From Paenibacillus allorhizosphaerae (GTDB lineage: Bacteria > Bacillota > Bacilli > Paenibacillales > NBRC-103111): a stretch of DNA of 64,000 bases. The position numbers were made by a program, and so were the translations under genes. The stretch covers positions 382,606 through 446,605 of the forward strand of contig NZ_CAJVCE010000004.1 of assembly GCF_910594985.1 (NCBI RefSeq). Direction: 5' to 3'. The notes beneath the pieces are model-generated. The model saw only the letters and a program-made list of their open reading frames with translations. It made no database searches and had not been told where the DNA came from. Shown one piece after another: positions 1 to 7,722 of the stretch (positions are counted from its first letter, which is position 1; every line of letters starts with the position of its first letter).

Positions 1-3000
1 ACCTCTTGCACCGTTTCATTGCCTGCTGCGTCTTTCGCATATAACGAATACACGTCATTTTTCGTGACCGTAAATTGTTGGTTCCCGGCAGGCAACTCTA
101 TGCCCTCGCCGCCGTCGAAATATTCGGCCGATTGTGTTCCCTGTGCATAACGTAAGACCGGAACCGTATTGCCGACGTCCTTGCCATAGGCGGATGCGGT
201 AACCGTAACGGTCACATCTGCTTTGGTTACTCTGCTCGGCAACTGAGTGGCGACAATCGCCGGTGCCGTACGGCTTATGTTCACGGTTACTTGCTTCAGC
301 GTCTTTTTGCCCGCTTGATTCATGGTTTCAAACTGAATCACATTTTGACCTTCTTCAGCTATAACGATGGGTGCCGTGTAATCATCCCAAGAGCGTCCGC
401 CATCAAGCGAATACTTCGTAGAACGAACGCTTACGCCGGCGGAATCTGTTGTCGCTTCAACTTTAACGTTTTTCGTCGTCCAAGTTCCGCTCACGTATGG
501 CACTCCGTCCGCAGTCATCGCGACGGTCAAATCCGGTTGAGTCTGATCAATATTAATCCATACATTCCGTTCGGTCACATTTCCCGCAATGTCAACCGCC
601 CTGCCGGATACATGATACACCCCGTCCGTTACGGTAACAGGAGACATATAATCCGTCCATGTGGTTCCGCCGTTGAGCGAATACTGTTTCACCGTTAAGC
701 CGCTTCCGCCAATATCCGCAGCTTCAAGCTTAAAGGCAACAGGCTCGCTTGCCCAAGTATTATCGATGTAGGGTGTTCCGTCCTCCATCTTCATCTCGAT
801 AGAGAGACTTGGACCAATGGTGTCCACCATGATGGACCAGCCGTCAGCGACGCTGTTTCCGGCATGATCGCTCGTTCGCGCGCGAACCGCGTATACCCCG
901 TCGGTGACAGTCACCGGAACCGTATAATCCGTCCACGTCGCTTCGTTATCGAGCGAGTACTGCGTAACAGCTAGCTGGCTGTCTCCCGAATCGCTCGGAT
1001 TCAGCGTAAGCGTCACATATTCCGTTGACCAGGTCCCACCCGGGTAATTCGCTCCACTCGCCGTTTCTACCGTTGCGCCGAGTAACGGTGCGGAGGAATC
1101 GACTTTAATCGTGAAGAGATGTGCATCTTCGAAACCTACGTTGTCTACACCTTTTAACCAAACTTCGTGTATGCCGTCATCCGCGAAGTTCAACGGGGCG
1201 GAGAAATTCAACCACGTCGTTCCTCCGTTCAACGAATATAGCTTCTGATTCAGGCCACTGCCATCGCTATCCTCGAACGACGCATCGAGTGTAACGGCTT
1301 TATTGCTCCACTCGCTGCTACTGTAACTCGAACCGTCCTCCTTTTTCAGAACAGCTGCAACTTTTGGGGCGGTTTGGTCGATTTTGACCGCTCCGTTCCT
1401 GGAAACCGTATTCCCCGCCTGATCGGACGCTTTGACTCGAACGTCGTACACTCCTTCAGTAACGGTCACCGGCACCGTATAATCCGTCCATGCCGTCCCG
1501 CCATCCAGGGAGTATTGCGTAAGAGCCAACCCGCTGCCACCGTCGGAAGAAGTTACCGTTAACGTTACCGGTTGTTTCGTCCAAGTACCTGGCGTGTAAG
1601 TCTGGTTGTCCTCGGTCTTCCAATCGGCCGTCAAGGTGGGGGCGGTTTTATCCAGCTTTACCGTGTATGACTTCTCCTCGATGTTTCCCGCTTGGTCGAC
1701 AACCTGAACTTGCATGGTATATGTACCGTCGGCGGCAAGAGTAACGGGAACCGAATAATCATTCCATGTGGTCCCGCCGTTTAACGAATATTTCGTCGAC
1801 TTCACACCGCTGAGATTATCCGTTGCCGAGATTGTTATTTTAACGTCTTTCGTCGCCCATGTTCCTTCCACGTAGCTTGCATTGTCCGAAGTGATGTCCG
1901 CACTTAGCGTCGGTTTCGTTTTATCCAGCTGTACGTTTTTCGTTTGCAGCACCGCATTGCCAGCATTGTCCGCCTGTTTGAACATGATCTTGTGTGTTCC
2001 CTCAGCCGTATAACTGACCGGTCCCGGATTCCAGGTTGCCCCGTCGTCCGTGGAAACGTCTACGCCTGCAACGGTAACGTCCTTTGCCGTCCACACGCCG
2101 CCCTTGTATTCCACGTTATCCGAAGTCTTCATCGGAGCAACCGGACTAAAGGGTTCAACCGGAAAAGCTACGGTTCCAAACTCAGGAGACGATGCGCCCC
2201 TATTACCGGAAAACGTCGTGTTGGTCAATGCCGGATTGCCATTCTGTATGAATAATCCGCCGCCCGCTCCGTTTTGCGATGTATTGGTCTGGAACGTAAC
2301 ATTCGTTAATTCCGTCGTTTTTTGAAAAAAACTGAGAAATAAGCCTCCGCCATCGCTGTTTGCGGTATTGCCCTTGAATGTCGTTCCCAAAATGTTAGCC
2401 GGGGCGTTCAAGTACAAGCCGCCTCCAATGCCGTCGTCGGACACGCCTTGAGCCGCGTTGGAGTCGAACAGGCTGTCCCGGATCATTATCGTACCTGCTG
2501 AGGGCGTTGCAGACAATATCGCCATCCCGCCTCCCAACTGCTTGGAAGCCGTATTGGAAATAAACTTCGCTTGATCGGCCTGAATATCCAAATCGCCTTC
2601 CGCATATACGCCGCCACCACGTTCCACGGCGGTGTTTGCATTAAAAGTCGCATTGGCCAATACCAGCTTCGACGTCGCTGGCCCGGATACGAATAATCCC
2701 CCGCCATATCCCGGATTCGCGGAAGTCGTCGTGATGTTGTTCCGAATCACGGCATTGGTGAATGCCAGCGTATTGCCCACTCCCAGCTTCGCGGCTACTC
2801 CTCCGCCCCCGTAACCGGAAGAATCAGGCGCAGCCTTGCCGCCTTGCAGCGTCAGCGCCTCGAACGCAACGTTCACGCCCGGCTGTATTTCAAACAGCCT
2901 GTGACTGCCATCCCCTTCGACGATCGTTGTCGAAGCGTCCCCCGAGGCGACTCCATCTGCGCCGGTTAGCGTAACATGGCTTGAAATGAGAAGTTGCCCC

Positions 3001-3284
3001 GATGTCAGCTTATACGTCCCCGGCTTGATTCGAACCGTATTCGTGCCTCCGGCGGCGTTGCTTAGCTGTATTGCGGTTCGCAGCGTGCACTGTCCTTGCT
3101 GGGAGCAGTTCCCTGCGGCATCTCCCGTGTTATCTACCGTATAAGAAGCAGCCGAGGCTTCGCCTCCGATCCAGATCGCTGCAAACAGCAGCGCCGTCAG
3201 CAATCCTCCGGCCTTTCCGTACATTCGCAACGGCGGGTATCTGTTTTTCGGCAGCCTTCCCTCATCACGCTTAGCTTCTACCAA
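1..3284 (-). CDS. Large secreted beta-helix / Ig-repeat surface protein (3' part outside the window)
   Basis: An uninterrupted minus-strand frame enters from the left edge, about 1094 residues visible. I chose a TTG start at 3284 because AAAGGTGGG lies just upstream and the next upstream codons give no better start. Residues 1-46 look like a signal peptide with a hydrophobic stretch ending in EASAA. A CSLREA-like motif (CTLRTAIQ) follows, then to about residue 370 short repeats rich in GGG and N-x-T, as in right-handed parallel beta-helix (pectin-lyase-like) surface proteins. From about residue 380 come eight Ig-like domains of about 90 residues (DNA period roughly 271-286 bp), each with YSL(N/D)GG..W.DY and (V/D)xAGN, matching OmpL47/Ig-like repeats of Gram-positive surface proteins. 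It is the last visible gene of the tail-collar cassette, 30 bp after the preceding stop. An adhesin role is inference; the anchor would be off-window. Confidence 0.85.
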   Translation of the reverse strand, partial: MVEAKRDEGRLPKNRYPPLRMYGKAGGLLTALLFAAIWIGGEASAASYTVDNTGDAAGNCSQQGQCTLRTAIQLSNAAGGTNTVRIKPGTYKLTSGQLLISSHVTLTGADGVASGDASTTIVEGDGSHRLFEIQPGVNVAFEALTLQGGKAAPDSSGYGGGGVAAKLGVGNTLAFTNAVIRNNITTTSANPGYGGGLFVSGPATSKLVLANATFNANTAVERGGGVYAEGDLDIQADQAKFISNTASKQLGGGMAILSATPSAGTIMIRDSLFDSNAAQGVSDDGIGGGLYLNAPANILGTTFKGNTANSDGGGLFLSFFQKTTELTNVTFQTNTSQNGAGGGLFIQNGNPALTNTTFSGNRGASSPEFGTVAFPVEPFSPVAPMKTSDNVEYKGGVWTAKDVTVAGVDVSTDDGATWNPGPVSYTAEGTHKIMFKQADNAGNAVLQTKNVQLDKTKPTLSADITSDNASYVEGTWATKDVKITISATDNLSGVKSTKYSLNGGTTWNDYSVPVTLAADGTYTMQVQVVDQAGNIEEKSYTVKLDKTAPTLTADWKTEDNQTYTPGTWTKQPVTLTVTSSDGGSGLALTQYSLDGGTAWTDYTVPVTVTEGVYDVRVKASDQAGNTVSRNGAVKIDQTAPKVAAVLKKEDGSSYSSSEWSNKAVTLDASFEDSDGSGLNQKLYSLNGGTTWLNFSAPLNFADDGIHEVWLKGVDNVGFEDAHLFTIKVDSSAPLLGATVETASGANYPGGTWSTEYVTLTLNPSDSGDSQLAVTQYSLDNEATWTDYTVPVTVTDGVYAVRARTSDHAGNSVADGWSIMVDTIGPSLSIEMKMEDGTPYIDNTWASEPVAFKLEAADIGGSGLTVKQYSLNGGTTWTDYMSPVTVTDGVYHVSGRAVDIAGNVTERNVWINIDQTQPDLTVAMTADGVPYVSGTWTTKNVKVEATTDSAGVSVRSTKYSLDGGRSWDDYTAPIVIAEEGQNVIQFETMNQAGKKTLKQVTVNISRTAPAIVATQLPSRVTKADVTVTVTASAYGKDVGNTVPVLRYAQGTQSAEYFDGGEGIELPAGNQQFTVTKNDVYSLYAKDAAGNETVQE

Positions 3285-3314
3285 TCCAATCCCACCTTTC
3301 TCCCCGTACCTTAT

Positions 3315-3857
3315 TCACGACCTGGGAGGGAATACCCCTTGCAGGGCGATGATGAAGTTAAGCCCGAGATACGGCTGCATGTTATTGTGCGGCTGACTGC
3401 CCCCGGCGGGAATCATCGCGTTCGGATGCATCGATACCCAATCCGACGGGCCCGGAGTATCGTAAGCATTCCCTGTTCCCATCCCCGGTGTATCCGCCCA
3501 TAACGTATTCCCTGCGTTCCCGGGCGATTCCTGATTGCCGACCGCAATTGCACCGTTTACCTGATGGGTATGCCCGGGAATCTCGCTTTGCAGCAAAGTG
3601 ACCGTGGGGGTCCCTGACGATTGTCCAAGTACATATTGAGATAACCCCGGCCCCTGCCCTTGGCCTAGAGGGACACTGCCTTGTAAATCGGGCAGAGCGA
3701 AGTTTGATACCCCGTTGCCTCCATAGTTCGTTCCCAAAAGGGAAAATAGCGCCGTATTTTGTGACAGAGGAAGGAGCTGCCCGTTGCAAAAAGCCCATCC
3801 CTTTGGCGCAAAGTTCCCCGCAAAGATTCGTATTTCCCCTACAAAAGGATCTGCCAT
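3315..3857 (-). CDS. Phage tail collar domain protein (microcystin-dependent protein family), copy 1
   Basis: 180 residues. The N-terminus (VGEIRIFAGNFAPKGWAFCN then GQLLPLSQN.ALFSLLG..YGG, residues about 6-50) and FALPDLQG are hallmarks of the tail collar domain of phage tail fibres, as in the MdpB/COG4675 family. The C-terminal half carries GHTHQ and ends MQPYLGLNFIIALQG.FP, the conserved closing beta-hairpin of this family. No signal peptide is visible. It lies 15 bp after copy 2 and 30 bp before the large beta-helix protein, in one transcription unit. The three copies share architecture but differ clearly in the central region, suggesting diversified binding faces. No capsid, tail tube or lysis gene is nearby, so it is not part of a visible prophage. 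Its function in the host is unknown. Confidence 0.9.
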   Translation of the reverse strand: MADPFVGEIRIFAGNFAPKGWAFCNGQLLPLSQNTALFSLLGTNYGGNGVSNFALPDLQGSVPLGQGQGPGLSQYVLGQSSGTPTVTLLQSEIPGHTHQVNGAIAVGNQESPGNAGNTLWADTPGMGTGNAYDTPGPSDWVSMHPNAMIPAGGSQPHNNMQPYLGLNFIIALQGVFPPRS

Positions 3858-3872
3858 TTCATACCTCCCGGG

Positions 3873-4385
3873 CTAATTTTGAGATGGGAAAATTCCAATA
3901 AGAGCAATGCAAAAATTGATCGTTAAATATGGCTGCCGATTCTCATGGGGCTGGCTGGCTCCCGTATTGGTAACGGCATTCACTTGCAGCGCGCCGTCCC
4001 CCGGCGACAGCGCACTTTGGGTATTGTAAGAACTGGCAGCGGTCGTCGCCCAAGTTTGGCCCGACACCGACTTGGAAGACGCAATCCCTCTACTGGCCTT
4101 CACCGCGTGCGTATGAGCAGGCATCTCACTATGAATCAGAGTATGCGCTTCCTCGCCTGCCCTCTGTCCCAATACGATGCCCTGTCCAAAATGGACGGGC
4201 ACCCTTCCGCGCAAATCGGGGAGGGCGAAGTTCACCTGCCCATCGCCGCCGTAAGTCGTGCCCAGCAAGGAAAAAAGCGCCTGATTTTGATTGATCGGCA
4301 TCAGCTGGCCGTTACAATGCGCCCAGCCTTTCGGGGGGAAAGAAAAAGAAAACATCCGTATTTCAGCCAAAAAAGGTTCGGCCAT
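3873..4385 (-). CDS. Phage tail collar domain protein, copy 2
   Basis: 170 residues with the same fold signature as its neighbours: LAEIRMFSFSFPPKGWAHCN, NQALFSLLGTTYGGDG, FALPDLRGRVPVHFGQG, and the conserved end QPYLTINFCIALIGIFPSQN. The middle (residues about 80-140) is the most divergent of the three copies, with HTHAVKASRG and serine-rich segments. It starts at an ATG 45 bp after copy 3 and ends 15 bp before copy 1, within the same operon. The family is widely annotated as phage tail or microcystin-dependent protein; no enzymatic role is established. I infer a structural or binding protein that may oligomerise with the other two copies. Confidence 0.9.
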   Translation of the reverse strand: MAEPFLAEIRMFSFSFPPKGWAHCNGQLMPINQNQALFSLLGTTYGGDGQVNFALPDLRGRVPVHFGQGIVLGQRAGEEAHTLIHSEMPAHTHAVKASRGIASSKSVSGQTWATTAASSYNTQSALSPGDGALQVNAVTNTGASQPHENRQPYLTINFCIALIGIFPSQN

Positions 4386-4430
4386 CGCCTATGTACCTCC
4401 TATTCCGATGCGACTCGTTGTAAGGCAACC

Positions 4431-4949
4431 TTACGTTTGGGAAGGGTATATTCCGAAGAGACTTATGATGAAATTAATCGTCAGGTAGGGCATCATGTTA
4501 TCGTGCGGTTGACTTCCTCCGCTAGGGGAGACAATGTTCGGGTGCATGGATTGCGTCTGCCCGGAGGAATCGTTGAACTGGCGAAGCGTCGATTTGGCCC
4601 AAACCGCGTTCTGCGGGCTATTCGTGTTGCCGCGTTTTGTTTGTCCAAGCATCTGATGATTGTGAGCGGGGATTTGATTCGTCGTCAACGTTACCGCCTC
4701 GCTCCCTCCGGTTTGACCCAGGGCATACGGGCTTAACCCAGGACCTTGTCCCATGTGAATCGGGATGCGGCCGCGCAAATCCGGCAGCGCGAACGTTTGC
4801 TGGCCGTCGCCGCCGTACGTGATGCCGATCAAATTAAACAATGTATCGTTTTGTGAGATGCTTAGCATGCTGCCGTCGCAAAACGCCCAGCCGGCCGGGG
4901 CAAAGTTCCCGGCGAAGATACGGATTTCACCAATATAAGGCTGCGCCAT
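4431..4949 (-). CDS. Phage tail collar domain protein, copy 3
   Basis: 172 residues, beginning MAQPYIGEIRIFAGNFAPAG and containing WAFCDGSMLSISQNDTLFNL, YGGDGQQTFALPDLRGRIPI, IPAHNHQM and the closing MMPYLTINFIISLFGIYPSQ. These are the tail collar motifs in standard order and length. It is the first of the three collar genes to be transcribed, 21 bp downstream of the DUF6916 gene, with GGGAGGG directly upstream. As with the other copies there is no export signal, so if the protein acts outside the cell it needs a non-Sec route or lysis. Family assignment is firm; role is unknown. Confidence 0.9.
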   Translation of the reverse strand: MAQPYIGEIRIFAGNFAPAGWAFCDGSMLSISQNDTLFNLIGITYGGDGQQTFALPDLRGRIPIHMGQGPGLSPYALGQTGGSEAVTLTTNQIPAHNHQMLGQTKRGNTNSPQNAVWAKSTLRQFNDSSGQTQSMHPNIVSPSGGSQPHDNMMPYLTINFIISLFGIYPSQT

Positions 4950-4970
4950 TCCGGTCCCTCCCCTCGTCGT

Positions 4971-5270
4971 TTATCGATTGGCTGTGAAAAGATTGAATAC
5001 GATCTCGTACCGAAAGCCGTCCGCCTCCCGGCCGACCGGCACCATGAACAATTCAAGCTCCCCGAGCTGCTCATGCACCATCCGATACGTCTGCTGCGGA
5101 AGGAAAAATTCAAGCGGCCCTCGAAGCAGCAGTGAAAATTGCACCATATTCGGCGAGGACGCTTGTTCCGATACGTCGACCAGTTGCAGCATAACTTCCT
5201 GCTGGCTAAGCGGGATTCGAAACGGCGTGCCCACCGCCTCGCGAAATGCGGAAAAAGAATAAGAACTCAT
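4971..5270 (-). CDS. DUF6916 family small protein of the tail-collar cassette
   Basis: 99 residues with no signal peptide or membrane segment. The pattern FREAVGTPFRI, FSLLLRGP.EFFLPQ.TY and LGELELFMVPVGR fits the DUF6916 family as I remember it: small beta-rich proteins encoded beside tail-collar/microcystin-dependent-type genes. It lies 24 bp after the acetyltransferase gene and 21 bp before collar copy 3, so it is almost certainly cotranscribed. No enzymatic motif is visible. The charged, beta-rich sequence and constant gene neighbourhood suggest an accessory or capping role for the collar proteins, which is inference. Family assignment is from recalled sequence pattern, not a search. Confidence 0.75.
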   Translation of the reverse strand: MSSYSFSAFREAVGTPFRIPLSQQEVMLQLVDVSEQASSPNMVQFSLLLRGPLEFFLPQQTYRMVHEQLGELELFMVPVGREADGFRYEIVFNLFTANR

Positions 5271-5294
5271 TAAAGGTTTGTGCCTCCCCGAAGA

Positions 5295-5765
5295 TTAATG
5301 TATGGTGGGATGCCACTGCATAGCATCGTACATATCGGTGGATTGCGTAGTTCGGAACCCCAGCCGTTCATATAAATGTTTGGCCGGATTCCTATGTACC
5401 ACCTTCAGTTGAATCGGCTTTCCGCAATCCGACGCTGCTTGCTGCAGCGACCTTAGCAGTTCCGTACCGATCCCGCGGTTCCGAAATGCGGAGAGAAGCG
5501 AAATATCGACCAGCGCGATTGCTTGCGGCAGCTGTGCGGTGACCATCCTGCCGATTCGCTGGCCCGCACTCCAGATCGTCCGGTGTTCGGCTCCCGGATA
5601 CTGCATCCGGTAGGAACGGTTTTGCATCTCAAACTGCATGACAAGAAAAGCCCGGACCTGCTCTTCATCCCAGCCGAAGCTTTGAACTTCTATCTTGCGG
5701 ACATCGGCGTACAATTCGTACAAAAACGATTCGTCGGCAGGAACTTCGGCCGTCCAATCCAGCAC
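5295..5765 (-). CDS. GNAT-family N-acetyltransferase, first gene of the tail-collar cassette
   Basis: 156 residues. The acetyl-CoA pyrophosphate-binding motif A is visible as RNRGIGTELLRSL (about residues 115-127), preceded by the beta-4 strand IALVDISLL. Motif B follows as VVHRNPAKHLYERLGF, the common GNAT ending. The start is GTG with a G-rich ribosome site upstream. GNAT enzymes transfer an acetyl group from acetyl-CoA to an amine; the substrate cannot be read from sequence. It is the promoter-proximal gene of the six-gene cassette, so it may modify the collar or surface proteins encoded downstream, which is inference. The upstream 158 bp separate it from the divergent PhoX-type gene. Confidence 0.85.
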   Translation of the reverse strand: MLDWTAEVPADESFLYELYADVRKIEVQSFGWDEEQVRAFLVMQFEMQNRSYRMQYPGAEHRTIWSAGQRIGRMVTAQLPQAIALVDISLLSAFRNRGIGTELLRSLQQAASDCGKPIQLKVVHRNPAKHLYERLGFRTTQSTDMYDAMQWHPTIH

Positions 5766-5923
5766 TTACCCCACCCCAAGACCCAGATTGATTGTAACTA
5801 TATGCACATATACTTTTCTATTATATTCCTGTACAGTAAATACATCATAGTGAATAAACTACTAGTTGCGATAATATATTTCGGAAATACATAGGACTTT
5901 AATCCCGTTTCAGGAGGCATACG

Positions 5924-7606
5924 ATGAACGATAAAAAACAAATGTCACGCCGCTCGTTTTTGGCATATGTCGGTTCGGGGACCGCTGCCCTTCTCGCGGC
6001 TTCATCGGGTTTAAGCATATTCGGAAGCAAGGCTTCCGCCGAGGAAAGAGCGGAAGCAATTTTTACTTATCCATCGGATGCCATTGCAGCCTCCAAAGGT
6101 CTCATCGGGCCATCCAACCAGGACGAGCTCCTGCTCCCTCCAGGTTTTACATACGATATGCTCGCAGCTTACGGAGACCCAATCAATGCCAAAGGCGACA
6201 CCTTCGGTTTCAATAATAGCGGTATAAGTTACCACCCGGCCGAAGGCTCATCCGCAAACGGCTTGCTCTGGGTAAACCATGAGTCGGCCGACGCTTTCTG
6301 GGTGCTCGGAGCCAAACAAAACGGCCACTACAGCTCTGCGCAAATCGAAAAGCTACTTTACGCTCAAGGGGGATCCGTGCTGGGCGTTTCCAGAGACGCT
6401 GCGGGCGGCTGGAAAATGGACGCGGCATCGCCTTACGCCCGCCGGATAACCGGACTTAACGCCTTCGAACTTGTTGGTCCGGCGCGCGGCGCCAAGGCGG
6501 TTCACGGCGCAAGCCGGATACAGGGCACATTCGGCAACGGATTCGGAGGAAAAACGCTCTGGGGTACGCAGCTATCCGCGGAAAATCACGCCGTTGATAC
6601 GGCCAGAGAAGCCGGGCTGCCGCAAACCCACTACGGCTGGATCATTGAAGCCGACCCGGCAGACGCCGGTTTCCAACTGCGCAAACATACGGCGCTAGGA
6701 CGTTTCCAGCATGGAACGATCGACATGAGCCTTGCCAAGGATAACCGCGTCGTTGTCTACATGGGGGATAGCGCGGCCTATGCATGCATTTATAAATATA
6801 TAAGCAAAGGTTCGTTCGATCCTAGGAAAGGAAAAGCCAACTCCAACCTGCTGACCGACGGCATCCTGTATGCAGCGGATCTAATTCGGGGCCGCTGGAT
6901 TGAAATAACCGTCCAGGCGGTGCGCGATGCGTTGAACGATCTGCGCTTCAGTCTGCCTTCAGCACTCGAATATACACGTGAAGAATTGCTTGGGCTGTTC
7001 CGGGAAGAGGCCGACGTGTACGTGTACACTAGCGAAGCGGCGCTTATTCTCGGCGCGACGCCGACCGATCGGCCGAAAACCGTGCAAACCAGTCCGCAGG
7101 AGGGATTGCTGTTCGTGACCCACACGAACAATACGGCTCACGGCAACCTGCACGGCCAGATCAGCCGGTTGATGGAGAAGAACGGCGACTACGGTGCGCT
7201 GGAGTTCAGCTTCGAGACCGTTGCAACGGGGGGGCTGCAGAGCGGATTCAGCTCGCCAAGCAGCCTGATTGCCGATCATTTCGGCAACCTGTGGATCTCA
7301 ACCGATATGGGTTCCAGTCAATTGAATCAAGGGGCTTATGCCGAGTTCAAAAACAATGGCCTATTTGCCGTCGTCTCTCCGTTATCCACGGACCGAAACA
7401 TCATGCAATTCGCTTCGGCTCCTTCCGAGGCCGCATTAACCGGTCCATGCTTCACTCCGGATGAGCGGACGATGTTTTTGGCCGTGCAGTATCCGGGAGC
7501 AAATGCAAGCGAAACTTCCCATCCGGCCAGCACATGGCCCGCCGGATCCGGCAGCAAGCTACCGCGGCCTGCCGTCGTGGCCATCAGCGGATTTTTTTCT
7601 TATTAA
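5924..7606 (+). CDS. phoX: PhoX-type (DUF839) Tat-exported alkaline phosphatase
   Basis: 560 residues, ATG preceded by CAGGAGGCATACG. The N-terminus has a twin-arginine signal (SRRSFLAYVG at about residues 8-17, a hydrophobic core, then KASA), so the enzyme should be exported folded via Tat. The family pattern appears in order: LLLPPGFTY, NNSGISYHP, LLWVNHES, GTFGNGFGGKTLWGT with AEN, LGRFQHG, VVVYMGDSAAYACIYKYIS, FVTHTNNTAHGNLHG and a C-terminal WISTDMG segment. PhoX enzymes hydrolyse phosphate monoesters using Ca and Fe cofactors. The Cys that many PhoX proteins carry in the GTFGN(C)xGG segment is not present here. It stands alone, divergent from the tail-collar cassette, with a shared terminator downstream. 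I could not identify a convincing Pho box. Confidence 0.88.
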   Translation: MNDKKQMSRRSFLAYVGSGTAALLAASSGLSIFGSKASAEERAEAIFTYPSDAIAASKGLIGPSNQDELLLPPGFTYDMLAAYGDPINAKGDTFGFNNSGISYHPAEGSSANGLLWVNHESADAFWVLGAKQNGHYSSAQIEKLLYAQGGSVLGVSRDAAGGWKMDAASPYARRITGLNAFELVGPARGAKAVHGASRIQGTFGNGFGGKTLWGTQLSAENHAVDTAREAGLPQTHYGWIIEADPADAGFQLRKHTALGRFQHGTIDMSLAKDNRVVVYMGDSAAYACIYKYISKGSFDPRKGKANSNLLTDGILYAADLIRGRWIEITVQAVRDALNDLRFSLPSALEYTREELLGLFREEADVYVYTSEAALILGATPTDRPKTVQTSPQEGLLFVTHTNNTAHGNLHGQISRLMEKNGDYGALEFSFETVATGGLQSGFSSPSSLIADHFGNLWISTDMGSSQLNQGAYAEFKNNGLFAVVSPLSTDRNIMQFASAPSEAALTGPCFTPDERTMFLAVQYPGANASETSHPASTWPAGSGSKLPRPAVVAISGFFSY

Positions 7607-7678
7607 TCGGGTTTCAGCAGACCGAACGAACCTGTCGGCGTTACGTCTTACCTTGATTGGACTTTGCCCCAAAAATAT

Positions 7679-7706
7679 AGAGGAGCCCGCAAAAGCGTGC
7701 TCCTCT
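7679..7706. terminator. Hairpin between convergent phoX and sigma factor genes
   Basis: An 8-bp stem, AGAGGAGC / GCTCCTCT, with a 12-base loop. It sits between the converging stop codons at 7606 and 7723 and is followed on the plus side by a pyrimidine-rich tract. It probably serves both genes. Confidence 0.7.
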
Positions 7707-7722
7707 ACTTATAACCCTCTCT

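Noticed and set aside
3315..4949. Possible prophage or tailocin remnant suggested by three tail-collar genes
   Set aside because: No capsid, sheath, baseplate, holin, integrase or attachment repeat is present on either side; neighbours are ordinary chromosomal genes.
5766..5923. Possible Pho box upstream of the PhoX-type gene
   Set aside because: I looked for TTAACA-like repeats with regular spacing and found only AT-rich sequence without the pattern.
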